Position numbers and translations under genes: made by a program
Assembly: GCA_900129595.1 (NCBI GenBank)
Contig: FQWG01000001.1
Coordinates: forward strand, 248,001 to 312,000
From: Flavobacterium frigidimaris
GTDB taxonomy: Bacteria; Bacteroidota; Bacteroidia; Flavobacteriales; Flavobacteriaceae
Direction: 5' to 3'
DNA: 64,000 bases
Part shown: one piece after another, positions 42,892 through 52,748 of the stretch
Numbering within the stretch: the first letter of the stretch is position 1
Layout of the letters: every line of letters starts with the position of its first letter
The notes under the pieces: generated by a model
Seen by the model: only the letters and a program-made list of their open reading frames with translations
Told to the model about the DNA's origin: nothing
Database searches by the model: none

Positions 42892-45800
42892 TTATTCTTT
42901 TATAGGTTGAATTACAATCTTTTTACCGGATACTTTTTCTTGTAAATATTGGAAGAGGATAAAAAGTAACGGAATTACAAAAACTCCCAAAACCACTCCG
43001 CTAAACATTCCTATAGCAGCACTTACACTGATAGACCTGTTTCCAACTGCGGTACCTCCAGAGGCAAACATCAGCGGAATCATACCTACAATAAAAGCCA
43101 GGGATGTCATGATAATAGGCCTTAATCTCGACCTTGCCCCTTCTATCGCTGCTTCGGCTATAGACAAGCCTGCGTAACGTCTCTGAAGGGCAAATTCAAC
43201 AATAAGAATCGCATTTTTGGCCAAAAGCCCGACCAGCATGATTAATCCCACCTGCACATAAATATTATTATCAAGTCCTACTGCTTTTACTCCTGCAAAA
43301 GCACCCAGAATTCCTGTTGGAATCGAAAGCAATACGGCAAGCGGCAATAAGTAACTTTCGTATTGGGCGGCCAGTAAAAAGAAAACAAACAACAGACACA
43401 ATCCAAAAATGGCAATGGTTTGGTTTCCTCCGGCTTTTTCCTCAAGGCTCAATCCTGTCCATTCGTAACTGTAATCAGATGGTAATTTATCGAGAACCGT
43501 TTCAAGATTACCCATAATTTGTCCGTTACTGAATCCCGGTAATGCCACAGCTGTAATATTCACCGAATTATAAAGGTTATAACGGTTTACCGATTCCGGG
43601 CCGTAAACTTTACGCAATTTTACAAGCGATTTTACAGGCACCATTTCCATTTTCGCATTTCGAACAAATATTTCGTTGAACGCTTCCTGATCTGTTCTAA
43701 AAACACCGTCGGCTTTGACATTTACTCTGTAGAATTTTCCAAATCTTGAAAAATCTGCCGATTGATCTCCGGCAAAATAAGTCTGGATATTTCCTAACAT
43801 TTCACGAATATTAACGCCCATTTGACTTGCCTTTTCTTCATCAACTTCAAGTTCAAGCTGCGGATAATCTGCCCTGAAAGTAGTATACGCATATTGTACT
43901 CCGGGTTGTTGCATGATCTGCCCAATTACTTTATCAGCCATTGCTTTTAAGGTAGCGGGATCACGTGCTGTTCTGTCCTGAAGTACTATCTCAGCACCAC
44001 TGGTTACACCAAATCCTTCTACAGGCGGCATTCTTAACACCATTATCTGACCTTCTTTTATGACAGACAATTTGCCGTTGACCATATTCATAATTTCTTC
44101 GATGTCTTTAACTGCTCCTCTGTCTTTTTTAGGTTTTAGTTTTATAAATCCTAATCCGTAAGCAGTACTGGCACTATTACTCAAAATATTAAAACCTGTA
44201 ATACTGGTATTGACATCAATCGCTTCAATAGTTTCAAGTTCTTTTTCCATTCTTTGAACCACTTCTGTAGTACGATCTAAAGCTGTACCCGGAGGCATTG
44301 ATAAACTATAAAGCATAAAACCATCATCTTCCATTGGTACAAAACTTTTTGGAGTGCCCATCATCATCACAATAGCGATGGCGCTTATTCCCAAAACTAA
44401 TCCTCCAGCAAGCCATTTTCTGCCTATAAGAAAACGAACTCCTTTGATATATTTACCCGTTAGGTTGTTGAAACCTGAATTGAATCCGACAAAAAAGCGT
44501 TCTTTAAATCCGTTTTTATGCTCCTCTCCTTCGTGTTTGCCGTTATGGCTGTTTTTTAATAAAAGGGCACATAAGGCCGGAGTAAGCGTTAATGCATTTA
44601 CGGCCGAAATAATAATGGCAATTGCCAGTGTATAAGCAAATTGCTTGTAGAAAATCCCTGATGATCCGGTCATGAAACCAATTGGGATAAATACTGCCGA
44701 CATGACCAGGGTGATCGAAACAACGGCTCCTGTAATCTCTGCCATTGCACTATGTGTCGCTTCTTTGGCAGAAAGGCTGGAATCTTCTTCCATTTTACTG
44801 TGAACGGCTTCGACCACTACAATCGCATCATCGACAACAATACCAATGGCCAGAACCAAAGCAAAAAGCGTCAGAATGTTGATGGTAAAACCAAATACCA
44901 ACAGGAAGAAAAAGGTTCCTACAATCGCTACCGGAACCGCAATGGCCGGAATAATAGTAGAACGAATGTCCTGAAGGAATATAAAAACTACTATAAAAAC
45001 CAAAATAAAAGCTTCTAACAAGGTAGATTTGACCTGACCTGTAGCTTCATCCAGTCTTTCTTTGGTACTCATTACATTCACATACTTAATACCGGGAGGA
45101 AAAGATTTTGATAATCTTTCGACTTCCTTATTGATTCCGATCTCGATATCATTGGCATTTGAGCCTGATGTTTGTAAGATCGCCATTGTAACGGCATTTT
45201 TAGAGTTCGATTTGTTGTCACCACTGTAAGAGATTGAACCAAATTCTACACGCGCTACATCTTTAAGCCTTAGGATATTATTGCCATCCGTTTTAACGAC
45301 AATGTTTTCATATTGCTCGGGTTTGTTTTTCTTTCCTTTATATCGGATAACGTATTCTAAAGCTGCTTTTGATTCTTCTCCCAGTTTTCCCGGAGCTGAT
45401 TCTAAACTTTGATCTGCAATGGCACGGGTAACATCTGAAGGTACTAAACCTGCATTGGCCATTTTTCGCGGGTCAAGCCAAACGCGCATGGCATAATCTT
45501 TCTGTCCAAAAATTTGTACTTGTCCCACACCCGGAACACGTTTTATTTGCGGCACCAGATTGATGTTGGCATAATTCTGAAGGAACAGCTCATCGTATTT
45601 TTTATTATCGTCTGTATAAAGGTTGAAAATAACAATCATACTATTTTGCTGCTTTGAGGTGGTAAGTCCCATTCTGATTACTTCCTGCGGCAATTTTGGC
45701 GTTGCCTGCTGTACTCTGTTTTGTACGTTTACAGCAGCCTGATCAGGATCAACACCTTGTTTAAAAATGACGCTGATCGAAAAAGATCCGTCATTACTGG

Positions 45801-46044
45801 CAGTAGATTTGATGTACTGCATGTTCTCTACCCCGTTAATTTGTTCTTCAAGCGGTGTTACCACAGAACGTATAACGGTTTCACTATTTCCTCCGGGATA
45901 CGAACCGCTTACCATTACGGTTGGCGGCGAAATATCAGGAAACCTGGTTACCGATAATCTTGTAAGACCTATGATACCTAATATCACCAATACAATGGAG
46001 ATAACTGTAGCCAATACAGGCCTGTCTATTATTTTCTTTAACAT
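42892..46044 (-). CDS. RND multidrug efflux permease, HAE1 (AcrB/MexB-like)
   Basis: 1050 residues, about 12 membrane helices and two large periplasmic loops. It begins MLKKIIDRPVLATVISIVLVILGIIGLTRLSVTRFPDISPP, the usual RND entry. In TM4 the sequence LVLAIGIVVDDAIVVVEAVHSKME carries the paired aspartates of proton relay. The HAE1 signature GMIPLMFASGGTAVGNRSISVSAAIGMFSGVVLGVFVIPLLF closes the protein. It exports amphipathic drugs using the proton gradient and works with the adaptor and outer-membrane genes on each side (31 bp and 2 bp gaps). It is clearly not the metal pump encoded at 58636. Confidence 0.95.
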   Translation of the reverse strand: MLKKIIDRPVLATVISIVLVILGIIGLTRLSVTRFPDISPPTVMVSGSYPGGNSETVIRSVVTPLEEQINGVENMQYIKSTASNDGSFSISVIFKQGVDPDQAAVNVQNRVQQATPKLPQEVIRMGLTTSKQQNSMIVIFNLYTDDNKKYDELFLQNYANINLVPQIKRVPGVGQVQIFGQKDYAMRVWLDPRKMANAGLVPSDVTRAIADQSLESAPGKLGEESKAALEYVIRYKGKKNKPEQYENIVVKTDGNNILRLKDVARVEFGSISYSGDNKSNSKNAVTMAILQTSGSNANDIEIGINKEVERLSKSFPPGIKYVNVMSTKERLDEATGQVKSTLLEAFILVFIVVFIFLQDIRSTIIPAIAVPVAIVGTFFFLLVFGFTINILTLFALVLAIGIVVDDAIVVVEAVHSKMEEDSSLSAKEATHSAMAEITGAVVSITLVMSAVFIPIGFMTGSSGIFYKQFAYTLAIAIIISAVNALTLTPALCALLLKNSHNGKHEGEEHKNGFKERFFVGFNSGFNNLTGKYIKGVRFLIGRKWLAGGLVLGISAIAIVMMMGTPKSFVPMEDDGFMLYSLSMPPGTALDRTTEVVQRMEKELETIEAIDVNTSITGFNILSNSASTAYGLGFIKLKPKKDRGAVKDIEEIMNMVNGKLSVIKEGQIMVLRMPPVEGFGVTSGAEIVLQDRTARDPATLKAMADKVIGQIMQQPGVQYAYTTFRADYPQLELEVDEEKASQMGVNIREMLGNIQTYFAGDQSADFSRFGKFYRVNVKADGVFRTDQEAFNEIFVRNAKMEMVPVKSLVKLRKVYGPESVNRYNLYNSVNITAVALPGFSNGQIMGNLETVLDKLPSDYSYEWTGLSLEEKAGGNQTIAIFGLCLLFVFFLLAAQYESYLLPLAVLLSIPTGILGAFAGVKAVGLDNNIYVQVGLIMLVGLLAKNAILIVEFALQRRYAGLSIAEAAIEGARSRLRPIIMTSLAFIVGMIPLMFASGGTAVGNRSISVSAAIGMFSGVVLGVFVIPLLFILFQYLQEKVSGKKIVIQPIKE

Positions 46045-46075
46045 GGAAAATGTTATTTATATTAAAAACAAAAAT

Positions 46076-47215
46076 TTATTTGTTGCTTTGCGGTTTCGCC
46101 GCTGCTTTTGGCACTACTTCGACACCATCATAAAGTAAATCGATACCGTTTAATGCAATCTTATCACCCGGTTTTATACCGCTTTTTACAAAATAATCTG
46201 TACCTGCACTGCCGGCAATTTCAATAGGAACCATCCCTATTTTGTTGCCTTGTTTTAGAACATAAACAAAGAATTTATCCTGAATATCTTTTACACTGGC
46301 CATTGGAACTGTAATTACCGAAGTCAAATTGCTGTTAAGCACTACGCGGGCAGAACCTCCTGAACGTAACTGCTTTTTCGGGTTGGAGAAAACGGCTTTT
46401 AAAGCAATACTTCCTGTCGTACGGTCGATATTACCACTGGCTACTTCCAGTTTTCCTTTATGCTCATATACACTGCCATCAGCCAGAATTAAACTAACGG
46501 TTTGATTTGATTTTGCATCTTTAGAAAATTCAAGATAATCTGCTTCGCTTAAAGAGAAATAAACAAAAACGGTATTGATCTCAGAAAGAATCGTTAGCGG
46601 AACAGCATCCGTTGGCGTAACCAGATTACCAACACGATTAGGAATCCTGCTGATATAACCGCTTACAGGCGCTTTTATCAAGGAGAAATCAGCATTAAGC
46701 TGTGAGGATCCCAATGCGGCTTTTGCCTGCGCTGCCTGTGCAGATGCGGCTTCATAATTGGCCTGTGCTGTTTTTAACTGCATGTCTGAATATACTTTTG
46801 CCTCAACAAGCGGTTTGATTTTTTCAATCTCCAATTTGGCATTTGCAAGATTGGCCAAAGCATTTTTGTAAGCTGCATGGCTATTGTTTACCTGCTCTTT
46901 AAAAACATCTGCCTTGATTTTAAACAACGATTGGCCTTTGTTTACATAATCACCTTCTTTTACATAAATAGCTTCAAGATATCCTGACACCTGAGGTTTT
47001 ATGTCAACGTTTACGGTACCTTCAATAATGCCCGGATATTTTTTTTCTACTTCACCCGTAATGGTCTGGGCCTGAAAAAAATCTACTTCCGGTTTTGGTG
47101 GTGCAAAACCCTCAGCACCCGGTCCGCCTTTGCCACATGAAGAAAAACTAATGATAATCAATAAAACTACCATGTTGCTGAGTGTTTTATTATTCTGGAA
47201 AAACTGTTTTGTCAT
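46076..47215 (-). CDS. RND periplasmic adaptor (MFP, AcrA/MexA-like)
   Basis: 379 residues. Lipoprotein signal ending at Cys27 (SFSSCGKG). A biotinyl-lipoyl-like half motif PQVSGYLEAIYVKEGDYVNKGQSLF and its partner DFSLIKAPVSGYISRIPNRVGNLVTP flank a helical hairpin with QAAQAKAA-type repeats. The C-terminal beta-barrel and membrane-proximal parts follow. It bridges the HAE1 permease to the outer-membrane channel. First gene of the minus-strand operon. No TetR-type repressor is adjacent, so control may come from the cyclase or two-component genes further upstream on the same strand. Confidence 0.93.
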   Translation of the reverse strand: MTKQFFQNNKTLSNMVVLLIIISFSSCGKGGPGAEGFAPPKPEVDFFQAQTITGEVEKKYPGIIEGTVNVDIKPQVSGYLEAIYVKEGDYVNKGQSLFKIKADVFKEQVNNSHAAYKNALANLANAKLEIEKIKPLVEAKVYSDMQLKTAQANYEAASAQAAQAKAALGSSQLNADFSLIKAPVSGYISRIPNRVGNLVTPTDAVPLTILSEINTVFVYFSLSEADYLEFSKDAKSNQTVSLILADGSVYEHKGKLEVASGNIDRTTGSIALKAVFSNPKKQLRSGGSARVVLNSNLTSVITVPMASVKDIQDKFFVYVLKQGNKIGMVPIEIAGSAGTDYFVKSGIKPGDKIALNGIDLLYDGVEVVPKAAAKPQSNK

Positions 47216-47385
47216 TTTATTTCATTTTAATGAATACATCGAATTTGAGGGCAAAATAACAACCCAAAAGTGCTTTTAATCTGTGGAAGTTTACCCAAAC
47301 GTATTATTTTGAGACTGAAACGAACAATAGCACAACTGAGAAAAACAGTGCCGTTACGTCGCTTTGAGAAGTAGTATTCTATTTT

Positions 47386-48459
47386 TTAGCCGTTGGATTT
47401 GTAGATAACCACAGCTTTCTTTTTGCCTCGCAAAACAGTTGTTTCGATGGTGGTAAAATCATCTTGTTCAGCAATTGTTAATTGCTCAAAAAAGGATTGC
47501 GTAATCAGGAGATTTTCATCACAATCACTGCACAAGTCTCGAACGCGGGCTGTTGTACTTAAAACATCTCCATGATAGGCAATTTCCGTTTTTATTTGTC
47601 CTATTTCGGCAACAGTTACAAGACCCTCATTAAGGACTGCCTTAAACCTTGGTACTAAACCAAATTGATTCTGATAAAAATCTTTTTTTTGTAATAAACG
47701 AACAGCAAAAACCTCAGAGAGTTCGATACATTGCTGTCTTTTAAATCCTTGTTTTACTTTCCAGGTAAGGATTACCCCATCACCGGCATACTGATAAACT
47801 TCTGCATTATATCCAAGAAGTATCTCGGATAAATCTGCAAAACATTCCTGTAATAATTGACTGTAATGATGATGTTTAACTTCAGCACTTGTTCTCGAAG
47901 GATACATGTCGAGGAACATAAAAATCCTATACTCTACTACTGGTGTCATATAATTACCGTGCAGCAGACTTTTACAGTAATTGCTGCCTAACCTTTGACG
48001 AAAAGCCAGCAATAATGTAATAAAAAGGTGAACGATCAGGCAATAAATGGTAAAGCAGGTCAGCCACTTTGCATTAAACCGCAGTGCAATTAAATTATTG
48101 ATTCTAATGTAGTTCACTTTACTAAGTTCAAGAACAATTATAAACCCAATATAGCAGACCATTATAAACAGAAGACTTTGCAGTAAACTCGCAACCAGAA
48201 TACCATAATTATGAAAAAAACGAGGATAAACATATTCCTTCAAAAGAAAAAAAACAATCCCCATAAATATTCCTATTGATAACGCTCTGGTAAGTTCTGA
48301 TATAAAAAAATCAGTTGTACTGAACCCCTGATTTAAAAAATAAGAATCATCGATTATGCTATAGCTGATAAAGACATAGAAAAAGAAAGCAGCCACCCAA
48401 AGCGCAATAAATTGCAGGCAGTCTTTAAATTTTAAAAATGTCTTAAAGGAATATGTCAT
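47386..48459 (-). CDS. Membrane class III adenylate/guanylate cyclase
   Basis: 357 residues. Four membrane helices in residues about 13-155 precede a class III cyclase domain (about 175-355). The two metal aspartates are present: Asp184 in FLDMYPSRT and Asp227 in YQYAGDGV. The 'GDVL..TARV.DLC' segment of the bacterial/Bacteroidota subgroup follows, with Arg305. However, the residue at the transition-state Asn position is Ser301 (GDVLSTTAR), and the N is otherwise kept in relatives I know. Substrate (ATP or GTP) is not clear. It lies between the LytTR pair and the pump operon on the same strand, 170 bp from the adaptor gene. Confidence 0.78.
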   Translation of the reverse strand: MTYSFKTFLKFKDCLQFIALWVAAFFFYVFISYSIIDDSYFLNQGFSTTDFFISELTRALSIGIFMGIVFFLLKEYVYPRFFHNYGILVASLLQSLLFIMVCYIGFIIVLELSKVNYIRINNLIALRFNAKWLTCFTIYCLIVHLFITLLLAFRQRLGSNYCKSLLHGNYMTPVVEYRIFMFLDMYPSRTSAEVKHHHYSQLLQECFADLSEILLGYNAEVYQYAGDGVILTWKVKQGFKRQQCIELSEVFAVRLLQKKDFYQNQFGLVPRFKAVLNEGLVTVAEIGQIKTEIAYHGDVLSTTARVRDLCSDCDENLLITQSFFEQLTIAEQDDFTTIETTVLRGKKKAVVIYKSNG

Positions 48460-48514
48460 ATAATTTTGAGCTATCCGGCCTTAAAATAAAATGAGGTCAG
48501 AAATGATATTGCAA

Positions 48515-48522
48515 CAAAATTA
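48515..48522 (-). promoter_or_regulatory. Candidate -7 box for the cyclase gene
   Basis: Reads TAATTTTG on the minus strand, matching TAnnTTTG. A TTG lies 15 bp upstream, slightly short of the usual 17-23 bp. The predicted leader is about 50 nt. Confidence 0.38.
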
Positions 48523-48623
48523 AAACGAGAGTCAACGCAAATACAGGGAAGTCTTACCCAAACAGCGATTAACCGAACCCAATAGTAGGTTAGGTCTTCT
48601 AAAATGAATTTCTTAACAAGATT

Positions 48624-49379
48624 TTAACGATCCATCCATTGTTTAAAAAACGGGGCTTTTTCTCTGCTTATGATAACCTCGCGCTCCGGATCTGCCCTCA
48701 GTTGAATTTTGAGTTTGGCATTAAAATAATTCGCAATTGATTTGATGCTTTCGGCACGAATAAAAAATTGCCTGTTGGCACGAAAAAAAACATCGGGATC
48801 CAGTTCTTCTTCGAGTTCTTCCATGGTTTGGGGAATTGGAATTATCGTTTCGTTTTTTAGAAAAAGGTGCGAAGTTTTAAATTCTGAATACACAAAATCA
48901 ATATCGGCAACATCAACACTTTTATAACCATCACGATAGGTCACTAAAAAACGCAATCTGAAAGAAGGTTTATTCATGAATCCTTTTAAGATTCCGGCAA
49001 TATCATCGGTATTATTTTTAGCTTTTGATAAAGACTTAAACTTGTTAAGTGCCTGTTGCAGTTCGTTTTTTTCGATTGGCTTCATCAGGTAATCGATACT
49101 GTTTACCTTAAACGCGCGTACTGCATATTCATCATAAGCAGTTGTAAAAATTACGGGACAGCTGATTTTTGCTTCTTCAAAAATCGAAAAGCTAATACCA
49201 TCTGCAAGCCTGATATCCATCGTAATCAAATCAGGCATTTCATTGGTATTCAGCCATTTTACTGTTTCATGAACAGTATCTATTATTCCTAAAATTTCGC
49301 AATCAGGTTCCAATTCTTCCAAAAGTCTTTTAAGACGGTTGGCATTGATACTTTCATCTTCTACAATTAAAATTCTCAT
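48624..49379 (-). CDS. LytTR-family response regulator
   Basis: 251 residues. Receiver domain (about 1-120) with acidic residues in ILIVEDES and phosphoacceptor Asp55 in ITMDIRLAD. A LytTR DNA-binding domain (about 145-250) has FRLRFLVTYRDGYKSVDVADIDFVYSE, PQTMEELEEELDPDVFFRANRQFFI and SREKAPFFKQWM. It pairs with the LytS-like kinase whose gene ends 4 bp upstream. Such Bacteroidota pairs control varied targets. The nearest downstream genes are the cyclase and the RND operon, a reasonable but unproven target set. Confidence 0.93.
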   Translation of the reverse strand: MRILIVEDESINANRLKRLLEELEPDCEILGIIDTVHETVKWLNTNEMPDLITMDIRLADGISFSIFEEAKISCPVIFTTAYDEYAVRAFKVNSIDYLMKPIEKNELQQALNKFKSLSKAKNNTDDIAGILKGFMNKPSFRLRFLVTYRDGYKSVDVADIDFVYSEFKTSHLFLKNETIIPIPQTMEELEEELDPDVFFRANRQFFIRAESIKSIANYFNAKLKIQLRADPEREVIISREKAPFFKQWMDR

Positions 49380-49383
49380 ACTA

Positions 49384-50478
49384 TTATATTAAGGGCAGAC
49401 GTACACAATAAAAACCATTAGACTCTGAAAAAACAGGCATTCTGTCAAATAAAATCTTATAACGAAACTCGATATTTTTATTACCAACTCCTGTAGACAC
49501 AAAACTTTTACCTGATGTCTGCTGTAAATTATTGCGTACCACAAGGTCTCCAACATCTGAATAAATAGCAATAATAAGCGGATTTGCCAATGTTGCACTA
49601 TTATGTTTTACGGCATTTTCGACAAGTAATTGTAATGTCAGGGGCGGCAAATGCAAATCTAAACAGCTCATATCGATTTGCAGTTTTAGTTCTACCTTTT
49701 GACCAAGACGCTTTTTTAGAAGATAAAAATAAGCGTTCAAAAATTCTATTTCCTCTCTTACCGTAATGGTATCTTTATCGAGATTTGAAATCATGTACCG
49801 ATAAACCCGCGTAATATTCTCCAGAAATGAAGCCGCTGATTGCTGGTCTTCATGAATTAATTCTGTAAGGGTACTGAAATTATTAAAGACAAAATGCGGA
49901 TCAAGCTGTAATTTTAAAGAATCCAATTCAGAGCGCATTACAGCTTGCTGCAGCTGAGAAGCCTGAATTTTTAACTCAGCAGCTTCTTCAGAAGTAACAC
50001 GCCATCGGTTCAGCAAAAATATACTGGTGTGAATAAAACTTATAAAAAGAGACAATATAGCAGCCATTAAATTTGACTGCCATATTTGTACCAGTTCACT
50101 CTCTTTTAGTGGTGTCCAGGAATAAAAAAAATGCCATAACCATGAAAAGAAATAATTCAAAAGAATATTCCCTACAATAAGGCAGACAAACTGTGCAAAG
50201 GCCCTGAAAATAGGCTTTTGATCCCAACTAATCCAATGGTTCAGACTGCGCCCTACAAAAAGACTTAACTCTGTAAGTACTGCGCAATACATTAAAATGA
50301 TAAAGATATCAACTGTCCAGTCTAAAACTAACAAAGTATTCTGTTCAAAATCCTGATAAGGATTCAAAAAATAATACGAGGAGAGATAGAGTAAAAAAAC
50401 AACCGGTATCACTATAATTCTATAATACTTATAGAAGAAATTCTTACCAGCAGTTTTATTTGGCACATTTGAATCCAT
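49384..50478 (-). CDS. LytS-like membrane histidine kinase (His_kinase family)
   Basis: 364 residues. Four membrane helices in about residues 15-160 precede the His_kinase domain (PF06580). The phosphohistidine motif is QLDPHFVFNNFSTLTELI, and PPLTLQLLVENAVKHN gives the N-box. The ATP-binding end is degenerate, with 'STGVGNKNIEFRYKILF' in place of the usual G-boxes, which is normal for this family. It is translated just before the LytTR regulator, so the pair is certain. It has no periplasmic sensor domain large enough to suggest a ligand. Confidence 0.9.
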   Translation of the reverse strand: MDSNVPNKTAGKNFFYKYYRIIVIPVVFLLYLSSYYFLNPYQDFEQNTLLVLDWTVDIFIILMYCAVLTELSLFVGRSLNHWISWDQKPIFRAFAQFVCLIVGNILLNYFFSWLWHFFYSWTPLKESELVQIWQSNLMAAILSLFISFIHTSIFLLNRWRVTSEEAAELKIQASQLQQAVMRSELDSLKLQLDPHFVFNNFSTLTELIHEDQQSAASFLENITRVYRYMISNLDKDTITVREEIEFLNAYFYLLKKRLGQKVELKLQIDMSCLDLHLPPLTLQLLVENAVKHNSATLANPLIIAIYSDVGDLVVRNNLQQTSGKSFVSTGVGNKNIEFRYKILFDRMPVFSESNGFYCVRLPLI

Positions 50479-50534
50479 AGGCTACTATAATAACAGTTGG
50501 CGGGTTAAGAAGATCATAGCAAAAATTGCTTTTT

Positions 50535-51584
50535 CTATTGATACATCAGATCATGCTCTAATAAATTGTTGTTTTTATCTTCTTTTACAGTTCTAAGTTC
50601 ACGCATCACGCCCCATTTTATACAAGTCGCTCCCCATGAAAATCCCGCTCCAAAAGTAGTCACCAATACGTTTTGGCCTTCTTTGAAATCAGCTGCAAAA
50701 TCCCATAAACATAACGGAATTGTTGCTGATGTTGTATTACCGTATTTCTCGATATTTACTTTTACTTTTTCAATACCAATATTCAAATGTTCACTTACCG
50801 ACTTGATAATTCTAAGATTGGCCTGATGTGGCACAACCCAGTCAACATCTTCAACAGTTAAACCATTACTCACCAAAGCATCCTGAGAAACACTTGTCAT
50901 AGATTCAACTGCTTTTTTGAATACAAATGAACCTTCTTGTTTGATAAAATGCTCTCTGTGCAAAATGCTTTGCATGCTGGATGGCACTTTAGAACCTCCG
51001 GCAGGAACTAAAAGCGCAGATGTACCGCTGCCGTCAGTTCGCAGGATACTTCTCATCACTCCATATTCTGATTCTGTTTTCTCTAAAAGAACTGCTCCTG
51101 CTCCGTCGCCAAAAAGAATACAGGTATTTCTGTCTTCATAATCTACAATAGAGCTCATGGTGTCTGCTCCTACTACAATAATCTTTTTGTAACGTCCGCT
51201 TTCGATCATTGTGGTAGCCATTTCCAACGCATATAAAAATCCGCTGCAGGCACCGTTTAAATCAACACCAAACGCATTTGCAAATCCGTTTTTTTGACAT
51301 ACTTTACTCGCTGTAGGCGTTAAAAGATGATCTGGTGTTGCTGTTGCTAATACTAAACCATCTATTTCTAAACGATCTACTTCATATTTCTCTAATAAGT
51401 TTTCAATTGCTGCACTTGCAAGATCCGAAGTTGACAGATTTTCATCAGTAGCTATTCTTCGTTCCTTTATTCCGGTTCTTTTTTCTATCCATTCTCCGGT
51501 TGTATCAACCATTCTTGAAATCATCTCATTACTAAGTATAGAACTTGGTACGAAGCCACCTATAGCTGTAATTGTTGCCTTCAT
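50535..51584 (-). CDS. 3-oxoacyl-ACP synthase III (FabH-like)
   Basis: 349 residues. The catalytic triad is visible: Cys113 in LNGACSGF, His253 in VPHQANLR and Asn283 in YGNTTSA. The motif set GEWIEKRTGIKERR and FGDGAGAVLLE is typical of KAS III. The enzyme condenses acetyl-CoA or a branched primer with malonyl-ACP to start fatty-acid synthesis. About 20 polar residues extend past the usual C-terminus (KEDKNNNLLEHDLMYQ). The Usp gene lies 75 bp upstream on the same strand. This locus lacks plsX, rpmF or other fab genes, so this may be a second KAS III rather than the housekeeping copy. Confidence 0.9.
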   Translation of the reverse strand: MKATITAIGGFVPSSILSNEMISRMVDTTGEWIEKRTGIKERRIATDENLSTSDLASAAIENLLEKYEVDRLEIDGLVLATATPDHLLTPTASKVCQKNGFANAFGVDLNGACSGFLYALEMATTMIESGRYKKIIVVGADTMSSIVDYEDRNTCILFGDGAGAVLLEKTESEYGVMRSILRTDGSGTSALLVPAGGSKVPSSMQSILHREHFIKQEGSFVFKKAVESMTSVSQDALVSNGLTVEDVDWVVPHQANLRIIKSVSEHLNIGIEKVKVNIEKYGNTTSATIPLCLWDFAADFKEGQNVLVTTFGAGFSWGATCIKWGVMRELRTVKEDKNNNLLEHDLMYQ

Positions 51585-51659
51585 TGTTTTTGTTTTTGTT
51601 ATTTTGTTTTCTTTTTTTCGGTATTTTTTTTATAATAAAAAAGATACTGCAAAATAACG

Positions 51660-52493
51660 TCAGAAATTTGGAAAAGACAACAATGGAACGCTTAAACCTG
51701 CAGCCATTATTCTAGTTTTGCTTTTATGTACCAAAGAATCCCAAAAACCGTATTTTTGAGGCACCATTACTAAGATATCTGCATTATAATTGTTAATTTC
51801 CTTCTTTATCTCATTGATGACTGCATTCGATTTTACCGTTTTATAGATATATTTGACCCCTTGAAACTCTTCATCGAGTGTAGAATTCAATAATAATCGG
51901 TCTTGTTGCTCTTTTAAATCGTCTAATTTTTCGTTTACACTAAAAAATTCTACCTCCGCTCCAATGTTCCCTACCATGTCTCTTAACCAGCTAAATCTTT
52001 TTATAGAAGAGAAGCTTAAAGTATCGCAGGCATAAAGTATTTTTTTTATGTTTTGAAAGCGTGCATTCAAAGGAACAGCCAATACCGGCGTATGTAAATT
52101 CTTGATCACAGATGTAGTTGAATTACCTAGCAGTTCCTGCTCAAAAGAGCGTTCTGCCATTCCCATAACGACAAGTTCTGCTTTGTTTTCATCAATTAAC
52201 AGAGCCAGTTCATCTTCTAAAAAAGAATAACTGCAAAAACAGCTTACCTCGATATCAAAAAGAGCCGAAAGCTCTTTTCCTAAAGCATTAAGCTTCTCGG
52301 TAGCCTGATCGAGCTGCTTTTGCAGGCCGTCGGCGGTAATGTGCGAATTGGCACTATGAACACTTAACGTAAAAGAGTTAAAAAGAATAAGTTTGGCATT
52401 TGCGCTTTTTGCAAGTCCGGCCGCATAAGTAACTGCATTATTTGCAATAGCAGAAAAATTTGTTGCTGCTATAATAGTAGGAGTTAGTTTCAT
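51660..52493 (-). CDS. Universal stress protein with two Usp domains
   Basis: 277 residues. It has two Usp repeats: the first, about 1-140, opens with KLTPTIIAATNFSAIANNAVTYAAGLAKSANAKLILFNSF and closes with ELVVMGMAERSFEQELLGNSTTSVIKNLHTPVLAVP; the second, about 145-277, ends with DILVMVPQKYGFWDSLVHKSKT. In the first repeat the 'G......G(S/N)TT' stretch fits the ATP-binding Usp loop, whereas the second repeat has lost it. It is a cytosolic protein of stress or dormancy responses. It is followed by the FabH gene and preceded, 255 bp away, by a histidine kinase gene on the same strand. Confidence 0.88.
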   Translation of the reverse strand: MKLTPTIIAATNFSAIANNAVTYAAGLAKSANAKLILFNSFTLSVHSANSHITADGLQKQLDQATEKLNALGKELSALFDIEVSCFCSYSFLEDELALLIDENKAELVVMGMAERSFEQELLGNSTTSVIKNLHTPVLAVPLNARFQNIKKILYACDTLSFSSIKRFSWLRDMVGNIGAEVEFFSVNEKLDDLKEQQDRLLLNSTLDEEFQGVKYIYKTVKSNAVINEIKKEINNYNADILVMVPQKYGFWDSLVHKSKTRIMAAGLSVPLLSFPNF

Positions 52494-52748
52494 AAAGTAT
52501 CAGTTAAGCAATTAATCTCGTAAAATTGCTTAATTAATAATTTCAGTCTCTTGTAAAAAGTACTGTACGATCATTTTTTGATGCCCAACCGTAGTTTTAA
52601 GCGACTGAAAATACTATTGCATCTACTTTGGAAGTCCGGAAAAACCGAAAAAGTATTTTGTAATGATCTATTAAGTTCAGAAATCTAAAATAAAGCCTAA
52701 TTACAGACACGAGATTAAAGCTGCATAAATAGAAATTAAAGCCTATTT

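Noticed and set aside
45767..46138. Plus-strand frames inside the RND, receptor and kinase genes (for example 21826-22212, 38071-38406)
   Set aside because: They lie in alternative frames of genes with strong family motifs and show no motif of their own.
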